This document shows, piece after piece, positions 30,831 to 39,509 of a stretch of 41,014 nucleotides of DNA. Origin of the DNA: an uncultured Anaerolineae bacterium (GTDB lineage: Bacteria; Chloroflexota; Anaerolineae; Anaerolineales; Villigracilaceae); NCBI GenBank assembly GCA_903854805.1, contig CAINXK010000074.1:1-41014 (forward strand), read 5' to 3'. Each line of letters starts with the position of its first letter. Position 1 is the first letter of the stretch. A program made the position numbers and the translations under genes. Under the pieces are notes generated by a model. That model ran no database searches, was not told where the DNA came from, and saw only the letters and a list, made by a program, of their open reading frames with translations.

Positions 30831-31973
30831 TTAATAAACGCCTTCGGGAAGAGTCTTGATTTCGCCAGCTTCAAGTTTCGGGATCAAAGCTTCGATCTCG
30901 GCTTTCAGTTCAGCGGGAACGGAATCGCCCAGCTTGGAACCGTAAGAAAGGCCAACGCCGCCATTCTTCAGATTGCCAATCCAGTTTTCGCCCTTGAAGG
31001 AACCATCAATAACCTGTCCGATGGTCTCGGTAACAAAGACATCCATGTTCTTCATAGCATTGGAGAGAATGAAAGCGGCTTTGTCGGGATTGGCTTTGGA
31101 CCAATCGTTATCAACGCCGATGAGCATGCCAGAACCACGTTCTTCCATCACTGCCAGTGTGCCCAAACCAACCGGTCCGGCAACAGGCATGATGATGTCA
31201 GCACCTTCGTCCATCAACTGCTCGCCCATCTTGCGGCCATCGTCGGTGGATTCAAAGTTGCCAACTTCCAGGCCCTGGCGGGTTTTGACATCCCAACCTA
31301 AAACCTTGACATCCTTGCCCTTGACCTGGTTATAGTAAGCAACGCCCAGGGCGAAGCCATCCATAAATTTGGTGGTGGCAGGGAACGCGATACCTACATA
31401 CGTGCCAACTTTGCCGGTCTTGGTCATGCCAGCGGCAAGGTAGCCATTCAAGAAGGTAGCCTGATCAATTGAGAAGCCGGAGCCGCGCAGATTGGGGTAG
31501 GCCAGGTAGTCCACATCGATGATCGAGAACTTTTGGCTGGTATTGGCTTCAACTGCCGCTTTGGTGGCATCAGCCAGTAAGAAACCAACCGCGATGATCA
31601 AATCACATTTTTCAGCCAGGAACGCATTGATGTTGACTTCATAATCGGCCTGTTGTTGTGATTCAAGATACTTACCATCAACGTTGCCGTATTTGGTGAT
31701 GGCATCCTGAACGCCTTTCCAGGCGGTCGAGTTGAAGGATTTGTCATCAATACCACCAGTATCAGTTACCTGGCAAACTTTCACCTTTGCAACTTCGACG
31801 GTCGGGGCCACTGTGGGGGCTACAGTAGGTTCAGGCGCTTTAGTGGGTGCGGGTGCCACAGTCGCGGCGGGTGCCGCAGGGGCAGCGGGGGCTTCAGTGG
31901 CCGGGGCAGCGCAGGCTGACAGCAGCATGGCGGCAGCTACTAACACGGCCAGGATGTTGTAAATCTTTTTCAT
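30831..31973 (-). CDS. BMP-family solute-binding lipoprotein of the importer operon
   Basis: This 380-residue extracytoplasmic binding protein is the first gene of the BMP importer operon. The signal peptide ends in LLSAC (Cys21), followed by a long Ala/Pro/Thr/Val linker (about 22-65). The BMP domain then has KVCQVTDTGGIDDKSFNSTAWKG (family signature), AVGFLLADATKAAVEA, FSIDQATFLNGYLAAG, GTYVGIAFPATTKFMDGFA and MPVAGPVGLGTLA. Related proteins bind nucleosides through stacked aromatics and acidic residues, but the ligand cannot be told. The start has a strong AGGAG site (ATG 31971-31973). A terminator-like hairpin follows the stop, giving excess binding protein. The promoter module is shared with the orphan BMP gene. 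Confidence 0.95.
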   Translation of the reverse strand: MKKIYNILAVLVAAAMLLSACAAPATEAPAAPAAPAATVAPAPTKAPEPTVAPTVAPTVEVAKVKVCQVTDTGGIDDKSFNSTAWKGVQDAITKYGNVDGKYLESQQQADYEVNINAFLAEKCDLIIAVGFLLADATKAAVEANTSQKFSIIDVDYLAYPNLRGSGFSIDQATFLNGYLAAGMTKTGKVGTYVGIAFPATTKFMDGFALGVAYYNQVKGKDVKVLGWDVKTRQGLEVGNFESTDDGRKMGEQLMDEGADIIMPVAGPVGLGTLAVMEERGSGMLIGVDNDWSKANPDKAAFILSNAMKNMDVFVTETIGQVIDGSFKGENWIGNLKNGGVGLSYGSKLGDSVPAELKAEIEALIPKLEAGEIKTLPEGVY

Positions 31974-31996
31974 GTTTCTTCTCCTCTTGCATGAAC

Positions 31997-32066
31997 GGGT
32001 TTGCTGATCGTGACAGTTTACACGACCTCTACAGGAAAGTATACAGCCACTCTAAACATTCTGCAA
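31997..32066 (-). promoter_or_regulatory. promoter/operator module of the BMP importer operon
   Basis: On the minus strand: -35 TTGCAG (32061-32066), 17 nt, -10 TATACT (32038-32043) inside AGTGGCTGTATACT, 13 nt, a palindrome CGTG-N8-CACG (32009-32024), 5 nt, and CAAACCC (31997-32003). All elements from the -10 onward match those of the orphan BMP gene at the same spacing. Confidence 0.6.
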
Positions 32067-32117
32067 GCTATGATCGTCCCAATTTAGTCACTTTTTGCAA
32101 TAATCTCAATATGCCTT

Positions 32118-33374
32118 TTATACAACAGCACTACTGGCTTCACCACGTTTAACTCCCATCATCAGCCATAATGCTATCAACATAAAAAACGGCGAGACCA
32201 ACATGATCGAATTGTAATTATTGCCGGTTAGCTCAATCAATATCCCGTTCAGGTTGGGCCCAGCGATCGCAGACAGCGTTGAGAACAGATAATACAGGCC
32301 CGTATAGGTGCCAAGCCGCGCCGTGGTGGTCATATCCACCACCATTGGCAGTGAATTAATATTGATCAGTGACCAGGCCGCACCCGCACCCATCAGGAAT
32401 AGACTGACAACAGGAATGGAACCCAAGACCGGCGCTTTTCCGACGACCGTGGTCAACACCGCAGCCGGGGTAATATAGACCCCCGCCAACAAACCCGCCA
32501 TCAGGACGATACCAATCGAAATCGTCAACCTGCGGCCGATGCGCGAACCGATCACGCCAGACACCAACGCAAACAAAACAAATGTCAATGAAAGATGCCC
32601 CAGCAGGCGTGAACCGTCCGCTGCGTCCATCCCCAGGTAATTCTTAGCATACAACGTAAAAAAGGCTTCAATCGCAGTATAGCCCAGGAACCAGAAGAAA
32701 ATTGCCAGGAACAACCGCAAAGCACTTTTATCGCTTTCAGACCAGACTTCCTTCAAGCTCTCGAGCATTCCTGGTTGTTTGGCTGCATCGCCAAACTGCT
32801 GTGGTTCTTTTATAAAGATGAAAACCAAAGCAGCAGCCACGATCACAAGCCCCGAACCCATCCAAAATGGGAAGGCCGGGTTGATACGGTACAAAGCGCT
32901 GCCCCCCAGGAAAGAGATGATGCCGCCAATCCCGCCCATAAAGTTGATAATGCCATTGGCCTGCGAACGTTTATCCGAAGGTGTGATATCCGGCATGAGC
33001 GCAATAACCGGCGTGCGCCACATCGCCATACTGAGCAGCAATGTACTGGTGCAGGCTACAAACAGCGGCAGCACCGCCGCCATCGGCAGCAGCCCAAACG
33101 CCACTGCGCCCAGTGGGGCGCCGATCAAAATAAAAGGCATGCGCCGCCCAATAGGAGTTCGCAAACGGTCAGACCAGGCACCCACCGGTGGTTGAATCAA
33201 CAGCGCAGCAATATTATCCAGCGTCATGAAAAACCCGATCAAGATGGGCGTCAGGTGAAATTTTTCTGCCAGGAAAATCGGCACAAAGGCGTTATATACC
33301 CCCCAGATAATTGAGACACCAAAAAAACCAAACCCAAGCAGGAAAACTCGTCCGTACGAAAACTTTTTTGGCAT
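32118..33374 (-). CDS. MFS transporter, SLC45/sugar-type
   Basis: This 418-residue polytopic protein of the major facilitator superfamily shows about 12 hydrophobic helices. The loop between helices 2 and 3 reads GAWSDRLRTPIGRRMPFIL, the pattern (SDR-x(2)-T-x-x-GRR-x-PFI) of sucrose/SLC45-like and related bacterial sugar or glycoside carriers. A cytoplasmic loop with KEPQQFGDAAKQPGMLESLKEVW separates the two halves. The start is ATG 33372-33374, which follows AAAGGAGAAGG; the longer frame to 33416 lacks an RBS and adds polar residues. It has its own leader with a 9-bp inverted repeat at 33460-33480, and its 3' end faces the BMP operon promoter. Substrate and coupling ion are not deducible. 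Confidence 0.88.
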   Translation of the reverse strand: MPKKFSYGRVFLLGFGFFGVSIIWGVYNAFVPIFLAEKFHLTPILIGFFMTLDNIAALLIQPPVGAWSDRLRTPIGRRMPFILIGAPLGAVAFGLLPMAAVLPLFVACTSTLLLSMAMWRTPVIALMPDITPSDKRSQANGIINFMGGIGGIISFLGGSALYRINPAFPFWMGSGLVIVAAALVFIFIKEPQQFGDAAKQPGMLESLKEVWSESDKSALRLFLAIFFWFLGYTAIEAFFTLYAKNYLGMDAADGSRLLGHLSLTFVLFALVSGVIGSRIGRRLTISIGIVLMAGLLAGVYITPAAVLTTVVGKAPVLGSIPVVSLFLMGAGAAWSLININSLPMVVDMTTTARLGTYTGLYYLFSTLSAIAGPNLNGILIELTGNNYNSIMLVSPFFMLIALWLMMGVKRGEASSAVV

Positions 33375-33459
33375 ACCCTTCTCCTTTGTCTGATTTGCAA
33401 ACGAAAAATAGACCACTCACCCCAGCTATTGTGATTTAATACTTTCAGCTTTTTATATA

Positions 33460-33480
33460 ATAATGAAGCAACTTCATTAT
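33460..33480. promoter_or_regulatory. perfect 9-bp inverted repeat upstream of the MFS gene
   Basis: ATAATGAAG (33460-33468) and CTTCATTAT (33472-33480) flank a 3-nt loop, 86 nt before the MFS start in an AT-rich promoter-like stretch. It may be an operator, or the 3' hairpin of the trmD transcript. Confidence 0.4.
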
Positions 33481-33635
33481 CCGGTGAAATTCTTAGGATA
33501 ACAATGGCTTGCTCCCCAGTAAAATTATTTTGAAGAATACTTTAGTAGTTGTACTCCGTAAATCCGCCGTTGCCGCGCTCCATGAACCCTGGCGAGTTTT
33601 CCGCAAGCCTCAGATAAAAGACTCCTACACCAACA

Positions 33636-34358
33636 TCAGCTTTGACCCCGTAGAAATTTTTTATCCGACTCGCTCAGATCAGCATTCTCGAGTAAATCCG
33701 GGCGTTTTGCCAGCGTACGCAGCAGCGATTGTTCGCGCCGCCACCTGGCAATCTTGCCATGGTCCCCCGAGAGCAAGGTCTCTGGCACACCCCAACCGCA
33801 AAACTCTGGAGGACGCGTATAATGCGGATACTCAAGCAAACCAGAAGCATGCGAATCATCCATGGCCCCATCCGGGTCGCCCAAAACCCCCGGTAACAAG
33901 CGTGAAATAGCATCGATCAGGATCAATGCTGGCAGTTCACCGCCAGTCAACACATAATCGCCTATCGATATTTCGTCGGTAACCAGATGTTCGCGAATAC
34001 GTTCATCGATCCCTTCATATCGCCCGCACAGCAGCGCAATTTGTGAATGACTTGCCAGCTCAAATGCAATTTTTTGGTTGAATACCCGACCCTGCGGGGT
34101 CATCAAAATTACCGGACAAGCCGGCGCCGCGCCGAGCACAGCACCAACAGCTTCAAAGACCGGTTCTGGCTTCATCACCATCCCGCCCCCGCCGCCATAA
34201 GGCGTATCATCGGTGGTATGATGCCGGTCATGTGCATAATCTCGAATATTATGCACATGAAATTCAAGCAGCCCACGTTCTGCAGCTTTTTGCAAAATAC
34301 TGGCCTGCAAATATGGGGCAAATGTATCAGGAAGAAGTGTAAAAACATCAAAACGCAT
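33636..34358 (-). CDS. trmD: tRNA (guanine-37-N1)-methyltransferase
   Basis: This 240-residue SPOUT enzyme methylates G37 next to the anticodon of tRNAs reading CNN codons, using S-adenosylmethionine, and prevents +1 frameshifting. Family blocks in order: [28 protein letters not shown] (50-66), [13 protein letters not shown] (109-121), [20 protein letters not shown] (131-150; the trefoil-knot SAM site), [10 protein letters not shown] and [16 protein letters not shown]. The length is standard. In most bacteria trmD sits with rpsP, rimM and rplS; here it is alone. The ATG at 34356-34358 has no Shine-Dalgarno; TAGAAT ends 6 nt before it, so the transcript is probably leaderless. It is divergent from the first TPR gene. 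Confidence 0.97.
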   Translation of the reverse strand: MRFDVFTLLPDTFAPYLQASILQKAAERGLLEFHVHNIRDYAHDRHHTTDDTPYGGGGGMVMKPEPVFEAVGAVLGAAPACPVILMTPQGRVFNQKIAFELASHSQIALLCGRYEGIDERIREHLVTDEISIGDYVLTGGELPALILIDAISRLLPGVLGDPDGAMDDSHASGLLEYPHYTRPPEFCGWGVPETLLSGDHGKIARWRREQSLLRTLAKRPDLLENADLSESDKKFLRGQS

Positions 34359-34364
34359 AAGACC

Positions 34365-34394
34365 ATTCTAGCCGAAAAAGCTACTCTCTGACAG
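34365..34394 (-). promoter_or_regulatory. trmD promoter, leaderless
   Basis: On the minus strand CTGTCA (34389-34394) and TAGAAT (34365-34370) are separated by 18 nt, and TAGAAT ends exactly 6 nt before the trmD ATG. Transcription should start at or next to the A of ATG. Confidence 0.5.
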
Positions 34395-34446
34395 GGAACA
34401 AACTTCAACAAACATCAATGAACACATCAAATTATCGGCATCTGGC

Positions 34447-34476
34447 TTGACGCTCATTTGCCGCAAGTGGTAAGAT
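34447..34476 (+). promoter_or_regulatory. promoter of the TPR gene pair, near-leaderless
   Basis: TTGACG (34447-34452) and TAAGAT (34471-34476) are 18 nt apart; the -10 ends 8 nt before the ATG at 34485. No Shine-Dalgarno fits before that ATG. Confidence 0.5.
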
Positions 34477-34484
34477 GAAACATT

Positions 34485-35789
34485 ATGTATCTACGCGGAA
34501 GTAAATGGAGCATGAACAAACGGCGTAAGCCGTTAAACTATTTCAGAATCATCACTCTTTTGGTAGTGATTGGTTTTGTAATGTACTTTGGGGTTGTCAT
34601 CGGCCCAGGCGTGCAGAACAGTTTTTTGCCAACGCCCACTATCACACGTTCTCCGGAATCCTTCGTCAATGAGGCAGGTCAACTCTTTGAACAAGGCAAA
34701 CTCCCCCAGGCCATTCAATCCTACGAACTGGCAGTCCGTGCCTTGCCCAATGACCCTTCCATTTACATCTCGCTGGCGCGTACACAAGTTTGGGCAGGAA
34801 AATACAAAGAAGCCCAGACCAGCGCCGAAAATGCTCTCTTACTAAACCCCAATAATTCCACGGCCCATGCCGTCCGCGGTTGGGCTTTGGAAGCTCAACG
34901 CGACTTCCTGGCAGCCGAAACAGCCATCAAGCGTGCGCTTGAGCTTGACCCGAACAACGCCCTGGCACATGCTTATTACTCTGAACTGATTGCGGATGAA
35001 TACCTTGAAGGAAAGGGTCCCTTTGACGCACTCGGCCGCATGAGCGAAGAATCGAAGGTAGCACTTTCACTGGCACCCGGCCTGTTCGAATCACATCGCG
35101 CCCGCGGTTACGTTTTTGAAGCCACCGGTAATTATGAAGAGGCTATCCGCGAGTATGAAGCCGCCGTGGCGATCAACAAAAATATCGCCGATGTGCATGT
35201 GTCCCTCGGACGAAATTATCGCGCACTGGGAGTCTACGACAAAGCTGTCAACTCACTGACCATCGCCAACCAACTTAATCCTTCCGATCCGACTCCGCTC
35301 TTATACATCTCACGTGTCTATGCCACAGTCGGTGAGTATGCCAAGGCCGAACAATACGCCCAGCAGTCTGTAAAAACCAACCCGTCAGACACCGCCCTGC
35401 GTGGCAACCTGGGCGTGATGTATTATCGGAATTTCAAGTGGCCCGAAGCATCCGCCGAACTCTCACTGGTGATAACTGGCGGTAAAGACGCAGATGGCGT
35501 CGAAGTAAAACCTCTCGAACTTGTTGTCGACGCCCCTCGCATCGCCGAATATTATTTCACGTATGGACTAGTGCAGGTACGCCTAAACCACTGCGGTACA
35601 GCCCTGCCAATTTTTCAAAAACTCCTCTCCGTTGTCCCCAAGGACGAGATTGCAGTTTTCAATGCCAATGAAGGCATTCGTCTTTGTACAGAAGCCGCCG
35701 CAGTAACCCCCGCACCTGGCTCACAAACTCCCGACTCTGCCACATCTGGCACTCCAGCAAACCGTCCAGACGCGTCTGCTACCCCCTGA
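34485..35789 (+). CDS. membrane-anchored TPR protein 1
   Basis: This 434-residue protein has one N-terminal membrane helix (about 20-42, YFRIITLLVVIGFVMYFGVV), a short Thr/Pro linker, and about seven tetratricopeptide repeats (about 60-330; for example LPQAIQSYELAVRALPNDPS and DKAVNSLTIANQLNPSDPT). A C-terminal Pro/Thr/Ser-rich tail follows. The TPR domain should lie outside the membrane and serve as a protein-binding scaffold; no enzyme motif is present. ATG 34485 is preferred because of the promoter placed 8 nt upstream; a second ATG at 34512 has GGAG only 1 nt before it. Its tail has two cysteines (NHCGTALP, IRLC) also seen in the paralogue that follows after 6 nt. Partners are unknown. 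Confidence 0.85.
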   Translation: MYLRGSKWSMNKRRKPLNYFRIITLLVVIGFVMYFGVVIGPGVQNSFLPTPTITRSPESFVNEAGQLFEQGKLPQAIQSYELAVRALPNDPSIYISLARTQVWAGKYKEAQTSAENALLLNPNNSTAHAVRGWALEAQRDFLAAETAIKRALELDPNNALAHAYYSELIADEYLEGKGPFDALGRMSEESKVALSLAPGLFESHRARGYVFEATGNYEEAIREYEAAVAINKNIADVHVSLGRNYRALGVYDKAVNSLTIANQLNPSDPTPLLYISRVYATVGEYAKAEQYAQQSVKTNPSDTALRGNLGVMYYRNFKWPEASAELSLVITGGKDADGVEVKPLELVVDAPRIAEYYFTYGLVQVRLNHCGTALPIFQKLLSVVPKDEIAVFNANEGIRLCTEAAAVTPAPGSQTPDSATSGTPANRPDASATP

Positions 35790-35795
35790 GCCCCC

Positions 35796-37238
35796 ATGAA
35801 TTTATCACCACGCCGGCCGATCTTCAACCGTCGGCCCGAAAATAACATCTACCGTATCTTTGTCTACCTCACCGTCATCCTCGCGGGGCTTTGGATCTAT
35901 TACGGCGTGAGCAGGGGAACCATAAAACCTGCCGGCGAGCCCCTGCCAACCCCCACCCGCGCAGCCCAATCTTATAGTGCCGAAGGCGACGCTCATTTCA
36001 CATCCGGTGACCTGGGGGCCGCCATCACTTCGTACCGAAAGGCTCTGGAACTGGATCCGAATAACGCTGGCATCTGGGCCACGCTTGCGCGCATCCAAAC
36101 TTACAACTCATCTCTAAAAACCACAGATGCCGACCGTCGCACATCCCTGACAGAAGCCCTGACCTCCATAGATCAGGCTAAAACTCTGGCACCCGATGAC
36201 AGCACTGTCGCCGCCACCCGCGCCTTTGTGTTGGATTGGAACGCGACCCCCTCCATTTCCGGCGAGCGCGCCGCTGGTCTGCTCGTTGAAGCTGAACAGG
36301 AAGCTGTACGTGCCCTCAATCTCGATAACACCAACATTCTAGCCCTGGCTTATTTCGCCGAAATCCTGATCGATCAACAACGCATCACCCAGGCCGAGCA
36401 AAACATCAGCAAAGCGCTTGATCTTGGCCAAAACCTTATGGATGTTCACCGCGTCTATGCCTATTTGTTGGAAACCCAGGGTCTTTACAGCCTGGCGATT
36501 GAAGAATACAAGCGCGGCGCCGAAATCACCCCCAACCTAACTTTTCTTTATATGCGCGCCGGGGCAAACTATCGCACGCTGGCATTTAACAGCACCATCA
36601 AGGAACAGCGCCAGGCCCTCTACGATAGCTCTCTGGAATATTTCGCCAAAGCCGCCAAGATCAACGAACAGTTGGGCGTCAAAGATCCCGGCCCGTATCT
36701 CTCCATTTCCAAAACGTACTCACAATTAGGCGAATTCTACGCTGCCGGCCGCAACGTACTTAAGGCCCTGGAATACGAACCGACCAACCCGGATGTATAT
36801 GGTCAGCTCGGGATTGTTTTTACACGTTCCCGTAACTTTGAAGGTGCCATCCCCGCCCTGAAATGCGCCATCGCGGGCTGCACAGCCGCCGAAAGCTGCG
36901 ATGCCCGCGGTGGCTGTGGACCCACCGAAGTCGGCGTCGAAGTAAAAGGCATGGAACTTTCACCCAGCAGTGTCGTTTACTACTATTCTTACGTTTCCAA
37001 CCTGGCAGCCCTCAGCCGCCCCAAGAGCAACAAATGCCCGGAAGCCCGGCAAGTTATAGCCCAAATCCGCGCAGGTGGATTTGGGGATGATCCAATCGTA
37101 AAGTCAATTCTTCAGGAAAATGAAAACATTTGCGCCCTGGTTGGCAGCGGCATCATCGTCTCATCCCTCACCGCCACCCCCGCGCCAACATCCACCACCC
37201 CACAGCCCAAAGCGCCAACCTCCACGCCAGGCTATTAA
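35796..37238 (+). CDS. membrane-anchored TPR protein 2
   Basis: This 480-residue paralogue of the previous gene has an N-terminal helix (about 17-37, IYRIFVYLTVILAGLWIYYG), a linker, about seven TPRs (AAITSYRKALELDPNNAGIW, SLAIEEYKRGAEITPNLTFL, AAGRNVLKALEYEPTNPDVY) and a Thr/Pro-rich tail. A cysteine-rich insert, KCAIAGCTAAESCDARGGCG (about 356-375), is not found in the first paralogue and could form disulfides or bind metal outside the cell. The ATG follows the previous stop by 6 nt without a Shine-Dalgarno, so translation is probably coupled. The gene ends shortly before the groESL promoter. Function unknown; the shared architecture suggests the pair work together or arose by tandem duplication. 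Confidence 0.85.
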   Translation: MNLSPRRPIFNRRPENNIYRIFVYLTVILAGLWIYYGVSRGTIKPAGEPLPTPTRAAQSYSAEGDAHFTSGDLGAAITSYRKALELDPNNAGIWATLARIQTYNSSLKTTDADRRTSLTEALTSIDQAKTLAPDDSTVAATRAFVLDWNATPSISGERAAGLLVEAEQEAVRALNLDNTNILALAYFAEILIDQQRITQAEQNISKALDLGQNLMDVHRVYAYLLETQGLYSLAIEEYKRGAEITPNLTFLYMRAGANYRTLAFNSTIKEQRQALYDSSLEYFAKAAKINEQLGVKDPGPYLSISKTYSQLGEFYAAGRNVLKALEYEPTNPDVYGQLGIVFTRSRNFEGAIPALKCAIAGCTAAESCDARGGCGPTEVGVEVKGMELSPSSVVYYYSYVSNLAALSRPKSNKCPEARQVIAQIRAGGFGDDPIVKSILQENENICALVGSGIIVSSLTATPAPTSTTPQPKAPTSTPGY

Positions 37239-37297
37239 TCAACCTTCTTTTTGCCTATCCCCGGCATTCAAATCCCCCCAACCTGCTGAATATCAGA

Positions 37298-37341
37298 GTA
37301 GTGTAAGAATCAATCCAGTGCTCTTGACTCTCATACACTAC
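37298..37341. promoter_or_regulatory. inverted repeat flanking the groESL -35 element
   Basis: GTAGTGTA (37298-37305) and TACACTAC (37334-37341) are perfect 8-bp arms placed on both sides of the -35 (37324-37329), 28 nt apart. It may be a second operator or a coincidence. Confidence 0.3.
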
Positions 37342-37352
37342 AAAGGTATTAT
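37324..37352 (+). promoter_or_regulatory. groESL promoter
   Basis: TTGACT (37324-37329), 17-nt spacer, TATTAT (37347-37352). The predicted start point falls inside the CIRCE element that follows. Confidence 0.8.
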
Positions 37353-37356
37353 ACAT

Positions 37357-37383
37357 TTAGCACTCTATATGACTGAGTGCTAA
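37357..37383. promoter_or_regulatory. CIRCE element (HrcA operator)
   Basis: A perfect TTAGCACTC-N9-GAGTGCTAA lies between the -10 and groES. This is the consensus binding site of the heat-shock repressor HrcA, so groESL should be repressed by HrcA and released by heat or protein stress. Confidence 0.97.
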
Positions 37384-37430
37384 ATGTTAGTCAATCTACT
37401 AAATAAACACAATTTCAACAGGAGGCGTGT

Positions 37431-37730
37431 ATGACAATTTCAGTTAAACCTCTCGGTAACCGTGTGGTCGTCGAGCCAATCGAACAAGAAGATGTAACCG
37501 CGAGCGGCATTGTGCTGCCCGACACCGCCAAGGAAAAGCCCCAACAGGGCATGATCCTGGCTGCTGGCCCCGGTGAACGAGATGACGACGGCAAGCGCAT
37601 CGCCATGGATGTTAAAGTCGGTGACAAGGTTCTGTTTGCCAAGTATGCTGGCACCGAATTGAAGCTGGATGGCAAGAAACTGCTCATTCTGCGCGAAACC
37701 GACCTGCTCGGTATCATTGACGCAAAGTAA
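37431..37730 (+). CDS. groES: co-chaperonin GroES (10 kDa)
   Basis: This 99-residue heptameric lid closes the GroEL folding chamber. The N-terminus [19 protein letters not shown] is followed by the mobile loop ([15 protein letters not shown], about 23-37) that contacts GroEL, then [31 protein letters not shown] and the end [11 protein letters not shown]. All typical. AGGAGG precedes the ATG by 6 nt. It is the first gene of a two-gene operon under the CIRCE-controlled promoter, with groEL 20 nt downstream. Confidence 0.98.
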   Translation: MTISVKPLGNRVVVEPIEQEDVTASGIVLPDTAKEKPQQGMILAAGPGERDDDGKRIAMDVKVGDKVLFAKYAGTELKLDGKKLLILRETDLLGIIDAK

Positions 37731-37750
37731 TTCTTACGGAGAAATAATAA

Positions 37751-39391
37751 ATGGCTGCTAAACAACTCGTATTTACAGAAGAAGCCCGCCGTAAGCTTAA
37801 GAACGGCATGGATGTGGTTGCCAATGCGGTAGCCACAACTCTTGGCCCCAAGGGCCGCAACGTTGCCATCGATCGTAAATTTGGCTCCCCCACCATCACA
37901 CACGATGGCGTTTCTGTTGCCAAAGAAATCGAACTCGAAGACCCGTTTGAAAACATGGGCGCTCAGCTCCTCAAAGAAGCTGCCCAGAAAACCAATGACA
38001 TCGCTGGCGATGGCACCACAACCAGCACTGTCCTGGCCCACGCGATCGTCACCGAAGGCCTCAAGGCCCTCGCCGCTGGCTACAACGCCATGCTGCTCAA
38101 ACGTGGCATCGAAAAAGCCGCCGATGAGATCGTTGCTGAACTTCGCAAAAGCGCCGTCAGCATTGACACCCGCGAAGAAATCGCATCCGTTGCGACCAAC
38201 TCCGCCGCTGACACCGAAATCGGCACCCTTATCGCCGATGTCATGGACAAAGTCGGCAAAGACGGCGTCATCACCGTTGAAGAATCCAAATCCATGCTCT
38301 TCGAAACCGAATATGTCGAAGGCATGCAATTTGATCGCGGTTACATCTCGGCCTATTTTGTCACCGATACCGAGCACATGGAATCTGTGATTTCCGACGC
38401 CTACATCCTGATCAACGAGAAGAAAATCTCTGCCGCCCAGGATATCGTCCCAATCCTAGAGAAACTTGTTCAGATTGGCAAGCGCGAATTAGTCATCATC
38501 GCCGAAGACATCGACGGCGAAGCACTCGCTACCCTGGTTCTGAACAAACTGCGCGGCATGCTGAATGTCCTGGCTGTCAAAGCCCCTGGCTTTGGCGATC
38601 GCCGCAAGGCTATGCTCCAGGACCTGGCCATCCTGACCGGTGGCACTGTCATCTCGGAAGAGACCGGCCGCAAGCTCGAAACCGCCACACTGGCTGACCT
38701 CGGTCGCGCCGAAAAGGTTTCCGCTGACAAAGACAACACCACCATCATCGGTGGCAAGGGTGATGCCGGCGCAATCAAGGGCCGCATTGACCAGATCCGC
38801 ATCGAGATCGACAAAAGCACCAGCGATTACGACAAGGAAAAGCTCCAGGAACGTCTGGCCAAGCTCTCCGGTGGCGTTGCCATCATCCGCGTAGGCGCTG
38901 CAACCGAAACCGAACTCAAGGAAAAGAAGCACCGCGTCGAAGACGCCCTCTCTGCTGCCCGCGCGGCAGTCGAAGAAGGCATCGTTGCCGGTGGCGAAAT
39001 CTCCCTGATCAATGCCGGATCCGTGCTCGATGGTATCAAGATGGACAGCGATGATGCCCAGATGGGTGTCAACATCGTCCGCCGTGCCCTCGAAGCTCCC
39101 ATTCGCAAACTGGCCGCTAACGCTGGACAGGATGGCTCCGTCATCATCGACGGTGTTCGTCGCGAAGCTGCTGCCAAGAATAACAAGAATATTGGCTACA
39201 ACGTCCTCACCGGTGAATATACCGACATGATCAAAGCTGGCGTCATTGACCCGGTTAAGGTTGTGCGCGGTGCCCTTGAGAACGCTGCGTCCATCGCTGC
39301 CATGATGTTGACCACCGACGTACTTATCACCGACGTACCTGAAAAAGACAAGGCCCCGGCCATGCCTCAGGGCGGCGGAATGGATTACTAA
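37751..39391 (+). CDS. groEL: chaperonin GroEL (60 kDa)
   Basis: This 546-residue ATP-driven chaperonin folds proteins inside a double seven-membered ring. Key motifs: TLGPKGRNV (30-38), [28 protein letters not shown] (86-96, with catalytic Asp87), the apical [52 protein letters not shown] and [18 protein letters not shown] (ATP-domain Asp). The C-terminus is QGGGMDY, shorter than the GGM repeats of Escherichia coli. The ATG has GGAG 9 nt upstream. A perfect terminator follows the stop. It is an ordinary, full-length groEL. Confidence 0.98.
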   Translation: MAAKQLVFTEEARRKLKNGMDVVANAVATTLGPKGRNVAIDRKFGSPTITHDGVSVAKEIELEDPFENMGAQLLKEAAQKTNDIAGDGTTTSTVLAHAIVTEGLKALAAGYNAMLLKRGIEKAADEIVAELRKSAVSIDTREEIASVATNSAADTEIGTLIADVMDKVGKDGVITVEESKSMLFETEYVEGMQFDRGYISAYFVTDTEHMESVISDAYILINEKKISAAQDIVPILEKLVQIGKRELVIIAEDIDGEALATLVLNKLRGMLNVLAVKAPGFGDRRKAMLQDLAILTGGTVISEETGRKLETATLADLGRAEKVSADKDNTTIIGGKGDAGAIKGRIDQIRIEIDKSTSDYDKEKLQERLAKLSGGVAIIRVGAATETELKEKKHRVEDALSAARAAVEEGIVAGGEISLINAGSVLDGIKMDSDDAQMGVNIVRRALEAPIRKLAANAGQDGSVIIDGVRREAAAKNNKNIGYNVLTGEYTDMIKAGVIDPVKVVRGALENAASIAAMMLTTDVLITDVPEKDKAPAMPQGGGMDY

Positions 39392-39400
39392 ATCCACCAT

Positions 39401-39440
39401 AAATCAGGGCAGCCCTAAAAGCTGCCCTGATTTTTTTATT
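39401..39440 (+). terminator. groESL rho-independent terminator
   Basis: A perfect 13-bp stem (39401-39413 and 39421-39433, core CAGGGCAGC) with a 7-nt loop is followed by a T7 run. It starts 9 nt after the groEL stop. Confidence 0.93.
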
Positions 39441-39509
39441 TAATGGTAAATTTATGCTCGATCATTGCATGATCCTGGGGATCGCGAGATCACGAAAGCT
39501 GCCAGAAAA

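Noticed and set aside
33500..33640. possible frameshifted extension of TrmD beyond its stop (AAAAAATTT slippery run)
   Set aside because: TrmD is already of standard length with a typical end, and the shifted frame has only about 35 codons with no recognisable motif; chance is more likely.
37415..39400. 320- and 303-residue antisense frames across groES-groEL
   Set aside because: They mirror the strongly biased codons of groEL and cover the real start and regulatory signals of groES; they have no RBS or family match.
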